From: JAPLYB01 sp964500015
GTDB taxonomy: Archaea; Nanobdellota; Nanobdellia; Pacearchaeales; UBA284
Reading direction: 5' to 3'
DNA: 21,800 bases
Assembly (NCBI GenBank): GCA_964500015.1
Contig: CAZCMN010000016.1
Coordinates: forward strand, 1-21,800
Below are positions 13,516 to 20,550 of the stretch, piece by piece. The position numbers and the translations under genes are program-made. The notes under the pieces were generated by a model, which worked only from the letters and a program-made list of their open reading frames with translations, was not told the origin of the DNA and searched no databases. The first letter of the stretch is position 1; each line of letters begins with the position of its first letter.

Positions 13516-13691
13516 TGCTAAAAAACAGAAAACCACATGATTTATTATGTGGATGAATGTTTTCTGTTTTTGGCATTACAAAAAGGTGTGCCTGCTAAAA
13601 AAGCATAGCTTTTTGGCATCCAGAAAAACAAAGTTTTTCTAGGACTTGCAAACTCCACACTTTAGTGTGGAGTGGCACACCTTTTTCATGA
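13516..13691. repeat. Large composite double-hairpin element with a nested copy
   Basis: Hairpin 1 (13516-13575): TGC-TA, a 13-nt stem AAAAACAGAAAAC with GTTTTCTGTTTTT, G-GCA, and an inner CCACAT/ATGTGG. Hairpin 2: TTA-C, a perfect 13-bp stem AAAAAGGTGTGCC (13580-13592) with GGCACACCTTTTT (13674-13686), CA-TGA. Its loop holds a complete 52-bp element (13593-13644: TGC-TA-[AAAAAGC]..., then TCC-A-[GAAAAAC]...TA-GGA) and a 9-bp hairpin ACTCCACAC/GTGTGGAGT (13652-13673), giving a four-way junction. It lies between convergent trmY and the minus-strand gene. Confidence 0.82.
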
Positions 13692-13702
13692 TATTCTTAT
13701 TT

Positions 13703-14080
13703 TCATGATTTTGTTTTTTTCTTAACTTTTTTTGTAGGATGGATTTTGAACTGTTCTAGGACAAAATCTAACATATTAACAAAAAGTCCAATTGAGAATC
13801 CGATTGATAAGCCAAGGATTGGTTTGTTTAGTGGGATGCAGATGAGTGTTGCTGCAGTAGAATATTCTATTAAAACCGCTATTCTTGTCCAGATATCATC
13901 TTTCTCTTTCTTAAATACCTGGATTGTGTGATAAATTGCTGTTATGCCGAATAAAACTCCAAATATACTGGAAAGAATTCCCGGCAATGTAACAAAGGTT
14001 CTATCTTGATATATGCTTTTCATTGAACTTTTTGTTTCTTCAGGATTTCCTCTTTTTGGCATGGTTGTTTCTTTTGCCAT
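13703..14080 (-). CDS. Small membrane protein, unknown
   Basis: A 125-aa protein with a polar, Lys-rich N-terminus, two or three hydrophobic segments (about 31-52, 68-82 and 88-108), and a basic tail, HPTKKVKKKTKS. I do not recognise a family. On the minus strand a TATA-like TTAAATATA lies about 25-33 nt before the ATG at 14080, consistent with a leaderless transcript, which supports the gene. It converges on trmY across the large composite hairpin region. The 366 bp between this gene and the next (14081-14446) is AT-rich; I see nothing else there. Confidence 0.6.
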   Translation of the reverse strand: MAKETTMPKRGNPEETKSSMKSIYQDRTFVTLPGILSSIFGVLFGITAIYHTIQVFKKEKDDIWTRIAVLIEYSTAATLICIPLNKPILGLSIGFSIGLFVNMLDFVLEQFKIHPTKKVKKKTKS

Positions 14081-14446
14081 GTTATTCTTAATACGGACAA
14101 GTATATTTAATTACATGACAAAAAATGAACTTTTTTTGTTTCTTTTCCAAGAAAGATTGTATTTTTGGAGTATAATCTACTTTTATTGATATTCTTAAAA
14201 AATTAGTTATGGTGCTTTTTTCATAATTTTTTCTACTTTTCTTATAATTCTTGTAGTATTTTTCATTTTTGATTTAAATTAATAGAAAATTGAAAAAATT
14301 TTTAATAAAAAAGTGGAATGTTGGTTCTTATTTCTTTATTATGTTAAAGAAAAACAGTATGATCTAAAAAACAAATAAACCAAGGTATTCTCAATTAGTA
14401 GAATTATCTAGTCAAATTATCTTTGGGTTGTTTTTGCTAGTTCTTT

Positions 14447-14698
14447 TTATCTATGGTCTGGGAGACATCTTCCAACTAAGTTAGCAAGTGCATAGTCTAC
14501 TGTTGCGTCAATACTTGTTCGAGGGATTAGCACAAGTGCTCTATTAGGATATTCTTCTCCAGGGTTTGGCATTCTTACCCCAAGATACTCTAAAAGTTCT
14601 ATAAAAGTTCTTTGACCGATGTTTATTGAAATTGCAGATACTTTTTCTCCTGCTACATTTGCGGGTTTAAAATCATATTCGGTTGTGTTGCCTGCCAT
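14447..14698 (-). CDS. Hypothetical 83-aa protein
   Basis: I choose the ATG at 14698, giving MAGNTTEYDF... to CLPDHR. A minus-strand TATA box (TTATATAA, 14719-14726) sits about 25 nt before it. An upstream in-frame ATG at 14827 would add a low-complexity Leu/Ile/Phe/Lys segment overlapping that promoter and is less likely. The protein has no membrane segment and no motif I recognise; KVSAISINIGQRTFIELLEYLGVR suggests a compact mixed alpha/beta fold. It stands alone. Confidence 0.55.
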   Translation of the reverse strand: MAGNTTEYDFKPANVAGEKVSAISINIGQRTFIELLEYLGVRMPNPGEEYPNRALVLIPRTSIDATVDYALANLVGRCLPDHR

Positions 14699-15075
14699 AA
14701 TGATTATAAGAGCAAGAATTATATAACTATATCTAGAAAGATTGAGAATTTTTTTCAGGAAATTGAGAAATTTTAATCTTATATGGAAAATTTTTCCAAT
14801 TTTAAAGAAAGAAAGATTTTGTTCCAACTTAAAGAATTGGAAAATAATAGTAAAAAAGAGATATTTCTAGAAAATTATTTTTATTTGCCTGAAAATTACT
14901 TTATTTTAGGGATTATTTTCTTTATCAATTTATAAACTGTTTTTGAATAATCTCTTTTTTGGAATATTATTCCTAAAAAGGGAGGTATTTATTGAAAATA
15001 CTGCTAAATTTTTCTTATTTCTAGCAAAATATTTATATACTTCAAGATATTTAGAATAAGAGCCTAAAAAATAAA

Positions 15076-15549
15076 ATGTACCTAATCCAAGAGAGAAAGG
15101 AACAGGAAAAGGTAAAATTTGATGATAAAGATGCAAGAATTCTAAGTGTTTTAAAAGAAAACGCAAGGCTTTCCAGGTGGCAGATTTCTAAAAAAGTGAA
15201 TTTACCTGTAACAACTGTCCATAATAGGATAAAACGTATGGAAAAACAAAACGTTATAAAAAACTACACTGTTGAAGTTAATTATGAGAAAATAGGCAAA
15301 AAAGTTTCTGCCTATGTTTTGTCAACATACAATATTGAAAGAGAAGAGGGCCGTGAGAGAGAAATTCCTAGAGAACTTAAGAAAATTGAAGGGGTTGAGT
15401 TAGTATCTCAGGTCACTGGAAAAATAGACCAGATTCTGAAGATAAGATGCGAAAGTGTGCAGGAATTACAGCGGATCTTGATTGACAAAGTAAGAAAAAT
15501 TCAAGGACTTTCAAGCACTGAGACATTAGTTGTTTTAAAAGATAACTAG
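15076..15549 (+). CDS. Lrp/AsnC-family transcriptional regulator
   Basis: A 157-aa regulator with the standard two-part layout. The N-terminal winged helix is at about 15-65, with DDKDARILSVLKENARLSRW and the recognition helix VTTVHNRIKRMEKQNVIKNYTV. The C-terminal RAM/AsnC ligand-binding domain is at about 75-155, ending in the typical IQGLSSTETLVVLKD. Such proteins form octamers and respond to amino acids. A TATA box TTTATATA at about 15030-15037 would start transcription some 20 nt before the ATG. Its nearest target could be lysS, whose promoter holds a 14-nt palindrome 130 bp after this gene. This link is inference. Confidence 0.9.
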   Translation: MYLIQERKEQEKVKFDDKDARILSVLKENARLSRWQISKKVNLPVTTVHNRIKRMEKQNVIKNYTVEVNYEKIGKKVSAYVLSTYNIEREEGREREIPRELKKIEGVELVSQVTGKIDQILKIRCESVQELQRILIDKVRKIQGLSSTETLVVLKDN

Positions 15550-15613
15550 TTCCTTTTTTAAAAATAAAGAAGATGTTTCTCTAGATGATTCTATTTTTTC
15601 TTTTTTCAAAACA

Positions 15614-15669
15614 TGCTTGAAAATCCGCTGATTTTCTGCATCCCAAAAATTCTCCTGAATTTTTTAGGA
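15614..15669. repeat. Double-hairpin element, 56 bp, upstream of lysS
   Basis: TGC-TT-[GAAAATC]-CGCT-[GATTTTC]-T-GCA then TCC-C-[AAAAATTC]-TCCT-[GAATTTTT]-TA-GGA. It lies between the Lrp gene and the lysS promoter, ending 13 bp before the lysS palindrome. Confidence 0.85.
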
Positions 15670-15681
15670 TATTTAAATCAA

Positions 15682-15707
15682 TTTCAAATTTGAAACATTT
15701 TTAAATA
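15682..15707 (+). promoter_or_regulatory. lysS promoter with 14-nt palindrome
   Basis: TTTCAAATTTGAAA (15682-15695) is a perfect palindrome touching the TATA box ATTTTTAAATA (15697-15707), so it overlaps the BRE position. The ATG at 15727 lies 25 nt from the TATA centre, implying a leaderless mRNA. A dimeric regulator bound here would interfere with TBP/TFB. The Lrp/AsnC protein next door is a candidate. Confidence 0.6.
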
Positions 15708-15726
15708 CACATACCCTTGATTTTTA

Positions 15727-17205
15727 ATGGCACGAGAAGAGGAAATTGTTAAGGAAAGACTGAAAAAAATTGAGGAGTTAAGGAAAAAAGGGATAAATCC
15801 TTATCCTTACTCTTTTAAAAAAACTCATTATGCTCATCAATTACAAGAGAAGTATAAAGAACTAAAAAATGAACAAGAGAGCAAAGATACTGTTATGGTT
15901 TGTGGAAGAGTAATGTCTGTTAGAGAGATGGGTGCGATTAATTTTCTTTCTTTAATAGATGGAAGTGGAAAAATTCAACTTATATTTAAAGATGAACAAG
16001 CAAAAGACATAAAGAATTTTGATGCAGGAGACTTTTTAGGGTGTGAAGGAACAATTTTTAGAACAAAAAGAGGAGAATTGTCTGTTCTTGTAACAAAAAG
16101 TGAAATTCTATGTAAATCTATAAAGCCCTTGCCTGAAAAATTTCATGGACTTCAAGATGTTGAAGAGAGATACAGGAAAAGACATTTAGATTTAATTTCA
16201 AATGAAAAAACAAGAGAAGTTTTTTTCATGAGAACAAAGATTATTCAAGCAATTAGAGAATTTTTAGATTCAAGAGAATATTTAGAAGTTGAAACTCCGA
16301 TTTTACAGCCAGTTTATGGGGGAGCAGCTGCCAAGCCATTTAAAACATTTATCAATGAATTAAAACAAGAGGTTTATTTGAGAGTTGCAGATGAACTTTA
16401 TTTAAAGAGGTTAATTATCGGCGGTTTTGAAAAGGTTTATGAGATAAGCAAGGATTTTAGAAATGAATCTATTGATTTACAGCATAATCCTGAATTTACT
16501 ATGCTTGAATGTTATGAAGCTTATATTGACAGAGATGGGGTAGCTGATTTATTTGAGAAAATGATGGCTTTTGTTGCTAAAAAGGTTCTTGGAACAACGC
16601 AATTTGAATATCAAGGCAATAAAATTGATTTTGGAAAGTGGAGAAGAGTTTCAATGCATGATTTAGTTAATGAGAAGTTTGGAATTGATGTTGAAAAAAT
16701 GTCTGATATTAAATTATTGGAATTAGCTATGAAGCATACTCCCGATAAGGTTTCTAAAAATTCACCTAGGGGAGAGTTGATTAATGAATTGTTTGAGACT
16801 TTTGCTAAAAAAATTATTGAACCAACAATTGTAATAGATTATCCTAAAGAAACTTGTCCTTTATGCAAGGTTCATAGGAAGGATCAGAGGTTAATTGAAA
16901 GATTTGAACCTGTTTGCTGTGGAATGGAGCTTGGAAATGCTTATTCTGAGTTAAATGATCCTGTTTTGCAGAAAAAATTATTATTGGAACAGGTTAAAGA
17001 AAGAAAAAATGAAGCAGAGCCTTGGACATCTGAATTAGATGAAGATTTTATTGAAGCTATGGAACATGGAATGCCTCCGACAGGCGGTTTAGGTGTTGGA
17101 ATAGACAGGATTGTTATGTTATTAACAAATTCTCCAAGCATTAGAGATGTTATCTTTTTTCCATTTATGAAAACTATGAAAGAAGAAAAAGAAAGGAAAA
17201 AGTAG
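15727..17205 (+). CDS. lysS: Class II lysyl-tRNA synthetase
   Basis: A 492-aa class II LysRS charging tRNA-Lys. The N-terminal OB-fold anticodon-binding domain spans about 55-140 (VMVCGRVMSVREMG, FLSLIDGSGKIQLIF). Motif 1 is near FLDSREYLEVETPILQPVYGGAAAKPF, motif 2 is FRNESIDLQHNPEFTMLECYEAY, and motif 3 is GGLGVGIDRIVMLL. Many archaea use the unrelated class I LysRS, so the bacterial-type class II enzyme is notable though known in DPANN. Before motif 3 the segment ETCPLCKVHRKDQ ... FEPVCCG has four cysteines where most homologues show SPLxK and FxxG, possibly a metal site. Length is normal. Confidence 0.95.
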   Translation: MAREEEIVKERLKKIEELRKKGINPYPYSFKKTHYAHQLQEKYKELKNEQESKDTVMVCGRVMSVREMGAINFLSLIDGSGKIQLIFKDEQAKDIKNFDAGDFLGCEGTIFRTKRGELSVLVTKSEILCKSIKPLPEKFHGLQDVEERYRKRHLDLISNEKTREVFFMRTKIIQAIREFLDSREYLEVETPILQPVYGGAAAKPFKTFINELKQEVYLRVADELYLKRLIIGGFEKVYEISKDFRNESIDLQHNPEFTMLECYEAYIDRDGVADLFEKMMAFVAKKVLGTTQFEYQGNKIDFGKWRRVSMHDLVNEKFGIDVEKMSDIKLLELAMKHTPDKVSKNSPRGELINELFETFAKKIIEPTIVIDYPKETCPLCKVHRKDQRLIERFEPVCCGMELGNAYSELNDPVLQKKLLLEQVKERKNEAEPWTSELDEDFIEAMEHGMPPTGGLGVGIDRIVMLLTNSPSIRDVIFFPFMKTMKEEKERKK

Positions 17206-17215
17206 TATCGCAATC

Positions 17216-17272
17216 TTTATAAACTATAAACCGTTAATTTCATCGTCGTTGATTATTAAACATCAAAGGAGG
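17216..17272 (+). promoter_or_regulatory. Promoter and strong SD of the DUF5679 gene
   Basis: TTTATAAA at 17216-17223 is the TATA box. AGGAGG at 17267-17272 lies 10 nt before ATG 17283. Unlike the leaderless genes around it, this transcript would have a leader of about 35 nt, suggesting high translation. Confidence 0.55.
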
Positions 17273-17282
17273 AAAACAAAAA

Positions 17283-17465
17283 ATGGCTGAAGAAAAGAAA
17301 AAAATAGAGTTTGAAGGAAGATGCATGCGATGTAAGATGCAGAAAAAGATGAAAGATCCTGTAGCTACTGAAATCAAACCAGGAACATGGGCAGTTAAAG
17401 GAAAATGTGTTGACTGCGACTGTAATATGTTTAAGATTATTGGAAAAAATAAACCAGAGTGTTAG
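17283..17465 (+). CDS. DUF5679 small zinc-ribbon protein
   Basis: A 60-aa protein matching the archaeal DUF5679 type: an N-terminal Lys/Glu run, then CMRCKMQKKMKDP, a central PGTWAVKGKC strand pair, and CVDCDCNMF. The two CxxC pairs form a zinc ribbon. The compact basic ribbon suggests nucleic-acid or ribosome association, but no function is established from sequence. It has its own TATA box and the best SD in the window, consistent with an abundant product. A GTTG-bulge hairpin begins 20 nt after its stop. Confidence 0.8.
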   Translation: MAEEKKKIEFEGRCMRCKMQKKMKDPVATEIKPGTWAVKGKCVDCDCNMFKIIGKNKPEC

Positions 17466-17484
17466 GTAAGTTAAAATAAATTAA

Positions 17485-17522
17485 ACAAGACGCGTTGTGC
17501 TAATTTTAATTAGCAGTCTTGT
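17485..17522 (+). repeat. GTTG-bulge hairpin motif, copy 4
   Basis: ACAAGAC (17485-17491) pairs with GTCTTGT (17516-17522), bulge GCGTTG (17492-17497), and apical TGCTAAT-TTTA-ATTAGCA (17498-17515). Against copy 1 the outer stem has changed T-A to C-G on both sides and the apical stem is longer, so pairing is kept while sequence changes. Confidence 0.68.
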
Positions 17523-17548
17523 GATGTCTTTTAGATATATAAATAAAA

Positions 17549-17600
17549 TGCTAAAAAATCTTTAAGATTTTTGGCACACCAAAAACAGGAGTTTTTGCTG
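17549..17600. repeat. Double-hairpin element at the histone start
   Basis: TGC-TA-[AAAAATC]-TTTAA-[GATTTTT]-G-GCA then CAC-C-[AAAAAC]-AGGA-[GTTTTT], with a degenerate right end (GCTG). The AGGAG in the second loop lies 12 nt before the histone ATG, the same arrangement as before iscU. Confidence 0.78.
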
Positions 17601-17602
17601 AA

Positions 17603-17767
17603 ATGGTAGACCTAGTTGTTAAAAATAAAATAAAAGAAGTTGTAAAACTTAGAGTAGCTGCTGATTTGCATAAAGAACTTTCTAAAAAAGTTGAGGAAAT
17701 TCTTAAAAGGGCAGAAGAAAGAGCTAAGGCAAATCACAGAACCACTATTCTTGGACAGGATTTATAG
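17603..17767 (+). CDS. Short archaeal histone-fold protein
   Basis: A 54-aa protein starting MVDLVVKNKIKEVVKLRVAA. The pattern is a short helix 1 (VVKNKIKEVVK), a long helix 2 (AADLHKELSKKVEEILKRAEERAKANH), the RTT strand/loop where canonical histones have RKT, then ILGQDL in place of the start of helix 3. Length is below the usual 65-70 residues because helix 3 is almost missing, which would alter the tetramer interface. Such short DPANN histones occur. It would bind DNA as a dimer. The start is preceded by AGGAG in a hairpin loop. Confidence 0.7.
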   Translation: MVDLVVKNKIKEVVKLRVAADLHKELSKKVEEILKRAEERAKANHRTTILGQDL

Positions 17768-17770
17768 GAT

Positions 17771-18013
17771 TTAATAAAGGATTTCTTCTCCTTTTGTAGC
17801 TAATCTTACTTTGTAGAATATGTTTCTGATAACCCTCGCTTCTTCATCATAATCCCTTAATTTCCTTAATTTTACTAAATCATCATCTATTAATGCTTGT
17901 AAATAGTGGTCTGATACTATTAAAGAAATTTTTTCCGAGAGAATTGGATCAGAAAAGATATTTCTCCAAGCAATAGACAGTAACTTTTGAACTTTACCTT
18001 CTAAGTTAAGCAT
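17771..18013 (-). CDS. Hypothetical 80-aa protein
   Basis: The ATG at 18013 gives MLNLEGKVQKLLSIAWRN... to KGEEILY. It is favoured over upstream in-frame ATGs at 18022 and 18034 because a TATA box (18033-18040) lies about 24 nt before it. The product is helical and charged (DDDLVKLRKLRDYDEEARVIRNIFYK) with no membrane segment. No family is recognised. It converges on the histone gene, 3 nt from its stop, and diverges from hjc, sharing its promoter. Confidence 0.55.
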   Translation of the reverse strand: MLNLEGKVQKLLSIAWRNIFSDPILSEKISLIVSDHYLQALIDDDLVKLRKLRDYDEEARVIRNIFYKVRLATKGEEILY

Positions 18014-18032
18014 TTTAAAATACATAAAAAAC

Positions 18033-18040
18033 ATTTAAAT
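18033..18040. promoter_or_regulatory. Shared symmetric TATA box for two divergent genes
   Basis: ATTTAAAT is a perfect palindrome centred 24 nt from the minus-strand ATG (18013) and 29 nt from the plus-strand ATG (18065). Both distances suit leaderless transcription, and no second TATA box fits better. The two genes probably compete for one TBP site. Confidence 0.55.
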
Positions 18041-18064
18041 AGATTATTGTTGTTTAATTCAAAC

Positions 18065-18439
18065 ATGGGAAACAAAAAAAAGGGGATTGCAGCTGAAAGA
18101 GAATTATATCATCTTTTGTGGGATAAAGAATTTGCAGTTGTTAGGGTAGCTGGAAGCGGATGCATGCCAGAGCCTTCATGTGATTTATTAGCTGGAAATG
18201 GCTCAAGTTCATATGCTATTGAAGTTAAAACTTGTAGGGAGAAAAGGAAATATATAACTAAAGAGCAAATAACTGATTTTGTACATTTTTCTAAGAAATT
18301 CGGTGTTCAACCAATTTTAGCTTTTAAGTTTATGAGAACAGAATGGCTTTTTGTCAAACCTGAACATCTTGATGATTGTGGCAAGAACTTTGCTATTTCA
18401 ATTAATAAAGCAAAAGAATTGAATTTAAAAATTATTTAG
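18065..18439 (+). CDS. hjc: Archaeal Holliday junction resolvase Hjc
   Basis: A 124-aa nuclease that cuts four-way DNA junctions during recombination. The restriction-enzyme-like catalytic residues are E11 in KGIAAERELYHLL, D40 in EPSCDLLAG, and E53/K55 in YAIEVKT; RVAGSG and FVHFSKKFGVQPILAFKF complete the family pattern. I start at ATG 18065 because it fits the TATA spacing and the family N-terminus MGNKKKGIAAE; an in-frame TTG at 18047 is less likely. In a genome full of cruciform-forming repeats such an enzyme may also meet extruded hairpins, which is speculation. Confidence 0.92.
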   Translation: MGNKKKGIAAERELYHLLWDKEFAVVRVAGSGCMPEPSCDLLAGNGSSSYAIEVKTCREKRKYITKEQITDFVHFSKKFGVQPILAFKFMRTEWLFVKPEHLDDCGKNFAISINKAKELNLKII

Positions 18440-18449
18440 GGGTGATATC

Positions 18450-19286
18450 ATGGATAAGAAAGAGCAAAAATTAATAAGCAAGTCAAGATGTAAGTGTAAG
18501 ATTCTTAATGTTTTTTTAGGAATTGTTTTTTTAATTAACCTGTTGATAGGGGGAATGGTCGGGGCTCAAGCTCAAGAATTATCTTTGAATATTAATGTAG
18601 ATGTAAATGGAGAAGCATTTGTTTTAGGAACATCAAGTGTAAACCCAAATATAAATGGGATTAATTTTGCAAATAAGACTATTTCTGGTTTTACTCAAGA
18701 TTTAACTGTTAAGCAAGGTGAAAAATGGACTTTTAATCTGAATTTAAAAGATAATTACAGTGATTACGACATTAGATTAAAATTGCCTAAAAATGCTAAA
18801 GTAACTTTTTATTCTGGACAGCCATTAATTAGTTCAGAACAAGGATATCTGATTTTAGAATATTCTGGAGTTGGAGAGATTAATCTAGATGTACAATATA
18901 CTTTAGAAAAAGTTCAAACACAGATAGACTGGAAAAATGTTGTTGTTTTTATTACTTTAATTATTTTGATAATAGTCATGATTATTCTTTTTTTAAGGAC
19001 AAGTAGACATAAAAAGGAATTAGAGAAAAAGATAAAAGAAAGAAAGAAGCCAAAGTTGAAAAAAGAAGAAAAATTAAAGGATATAATGAAAATTTTGAAT
19101 GAGAGAGAGAATTTGATTGTTGGTTTATTGAAAAAAGAGGGAAAAACAACTCATGGAAGATTGCAGAAGATGAGCGGCATTCCTAAAGCTTCTTTTTCAA
19201 GACATTTGAATAATCTAGCTAAAAAAGGAATTGTTCATAAAGAGGGGAGCGGAAGATTAAACCTTATCAGATTGAAGATAAAATAA
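18450..19286 (+). CDS. Membrane sensor with extracytoplasmic domain and cytoplasmic winged helix
   Basis: A 278-aa one-component sensor. A signal/anchor lies at about 19-42, a beta-rich extracytoplasmic domain of some 110 residues at about 45-155 (LSLNINVDVNGEAFVLG), a membrane helix at about 162-182, and a long Lys/Glu coiled linker. A winged helix at about 213-278 includes LIVGLLKKEGKTTHGRLQKM, IPKASFSRHLNNLAKKGIV and the wing GSGRLNLIRL. This is the archaeal membrane-wHTH (COG2512-like) plan. GGGGTGAT right after the hjc stop serves as SD. It lies before a secreted protein that could be its target. Confidence 0.75.
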   Translation: MDKKEQKLISKSRCKCKILNVFLGIVFLINLLIGGMVGAQAQELSLNINVDVNGEAFVLGTSSVNPNINGINFANKTISGFTQDLTVKQGEKWTFNLNLKDNYSDYDIRLKLPKNAKVTFYSGQPLISSEQGYLILEYSGVGEINLDVQYTLEKVQTQIDWKNVVVFITLIILIIVMIILFLRTSRHKKELEKKIKERKKPKLKKEEKLKDIMKILNERENLIVGLLKKEGKTTHGRLQKMSGIPKASFSRHLNNLAKKGIVHKEGSGRLNLIRLKIK

Positions 19287-19446
19287 AATTTATTTTAATA
19301 ATTTAAATTATTGTTCTGTACAGTGAGCCTACGAACGAAGAACAGCCATTAAGTAGTTAGCTTATTGTTTTGGACTATGGGCCTGATATGTTCCACTTTT
19401 GTTCCACCCAGCTGTTAAATAGCTTTTATTCTATTATTTATAATTA

Positions 19447-19498
19447 TGCTTGAAAAGCAAAGCTTTTCAGCACACACAAAAAATAAATTTTTTGCGTG
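19447..19498. repeat. Double-hairpin element, 52 bp
   Basis: TGC-TT-[GAAAAGC]-AAA-[GCTTTTC]-A-GCA overlapping into CAC-A-[CAAAAAAT]-AA-[ATTTTTTG]-C-GTG. It lies in the 19287-19668 gap, which also holds a 6-bp hairpin TGTTCT/AGAACA around 19312-19345 and further TGCTAGAAAATGCTAAAAAATC-like fragments at about 19620. Confidence 0.78.
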
Positions 19499-19524
19499 AA
19501 ACAAAATTTGGAGGACAATATAAA

Positions 19525-19614
19525 ATGATAAAAAAAATATTAGGAAAAATAAAAGAAATCAGAGATAAAATAGCAATGTATTTCTTATTTATACAGATCA
19601 GGAAGCAGTTATAA
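19525..19614 (+). CDS. Possible 29-aa cationic small protein
   Basis: ATG 19525 is preceded at 10 nt by GGAGG (19510-19514), as strong an SD as any here. The product MIKKILGKIKEIRDKIAMYF followed by LFIQIRKQL has alternating hydrophobic and basic residues that would form an amphipathic helix. It lies 54 nt before a secreted-protein gene with its own GGAGG. There is no homology I can name; the SD and the composition are the only support. Confidence 0.4.
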   Translation: MIKKILGKIKEIRDKIAMYFLFIQIRKQL

Positions 19615-19668
19615 AAATATGCTAGAAAATGCTAAAAAATCAAACATTAAACTACGCGGAGGTAAAAA

Positions 19669-20472
19669 ATGAATAAGACAATTTTAGCTTCAGCTTTACT
19701 TGTTTTTCTTTTAGTTAGCTTTGTTTCAGTTGTTGCAGATGAAGTTAGTGAAACTACAGATAGTTTAGATGCACAAGAAACAGATGTTCAGCAAGCTCTT
19801 TCTGTAATAAAGCCAATTTCAGCTGTAATAGGATATGCTGAAAAAGAAGATGGAGAAGATGCAAGACATATCAGGATGTGGGTTGGAAAAGTTAGAACAA
19901 TCCCTTTAACATCTGATATTGTTCAACAAGCTAGAGATATAAGAGAAAAATATAAAGATAATCCTGAAACTATGAAAGAAAAGCTAAAAGAATTGGCTCA
20001 AGAATATAAAACAGAAGCAAGTGAAATAGATTCTTACCAAGGAATTTTAGTTATTGGAAAAGGTCAAGAACATGAAACATATAGACTTTTATCTAAAGAG
20101 ATTACAGATGAAACTGTAACTTTTTATATTTTAGAAAAAAATGTTGTTTCTGAAACAGCTCCACAAGAAACAGGATTTTTCTTAGGTTTGGGAAGAAAAC
20201 TTGGATTTGTCAAGAAACAAGTTGTTGTTCAAGCAGATTCAAGTGATTTGAATATACTCGGAGAAATAACTTTAGATAAAGAACAATTTGATTCTATAAC
20301 CTTATGGAAAGGTTCTATGGAATTAGATTCAGGAACTTATGAAGGAACTTGGGATATGAATTTGTTTAGTGCAGGTAATTTATGGTGGCCTAAGCAATGG
20401 TGGCCTAAAGGATTAACACAACAAGAAAAAGTCAAAGCTCAAGGACATTTCGGACAAGTTGAAGAAGATTAG
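19669..20472 (+). CDS. Secreted protein, unknown
   Basis: A 267-aa protein with a clear signal peptide (about 1-23, MNKTILASALLVFLLVSFVSVVA before DEVSET). The mature part is acidic and mixed alpha/beta, with a helical ETMKEKLKELAQEYKTEAS region at about 100-120 and a repeated tryptophan motif WWPKQWWPKG near 242-251. No enzyme motif is recognised. GGAGG at 19658-19662 gives a strong start. A hairpin AGGAAACGC-TTT-GCGTTTTCT with a T-run follows the stop. Confidence 0.75.
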   Translation: MNKTILASALLVFLLVSFVSVVADEVSETTDSLDAQETDVQQALSVIKPISAVIGYAEKEDGEDARHIRMWVGKVRTIPLTSDIVQQARDIREKYKDNPETMKEKLKELAQEYKTEASEIDSYQGILVIGKGQEHETYRLLSKEITDETVTFYILEKNVVSETAPQETGFFLGLGRKLGFVKKQVVVQADSSDLNILGEITLDKEQFDSITLWKGSMELDSGTYEGTWDMNLFSAGNLWWPKQWWPKGLTQQEKVKAQGHFGQVEED

Positions 20473-20490
20473 TTGTTAATTTAATATCCT

Positions 20491-20530
20491 AGGAAACGCT
20501 TTGCGTTTTCTAGTGTTTTTCTTTTTTTTT
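20491..20530 (+). terminator. Hairpin and T-run after secreted-protein gene
   Basis: AGGAAACGC (20491-20499) pairs with GCGTTTTCT with one G.T pair, followed by T-rich TTTTTCTTTTTTTTT. Placement 18 nt after the stop fits termination, though the hairpin resembles half of a double-hairpin element. Confidence 0.5.
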
Positions 20531-20550
20531 AAATAGATAAGGTTTTAAAA

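Noticed and set aside
14699..14827. N-terminal extension of the minus-strand 83-aa protein
   Set aside because: It is low-complexity and overlaps the TATA box that fits the start at 14698.
14930..15166. Minus-strand frame overlapping the Lrp start
   Set aside because: It has low-complexity composition and overlaps the Lrp promoter and coding start.
15727..17205. Pyrrolysyl-tRNA synthetase instead of LysRS
   Set aside because: The N-terminal OB-fold and full LysRS motifs are present and length matches LysRS.
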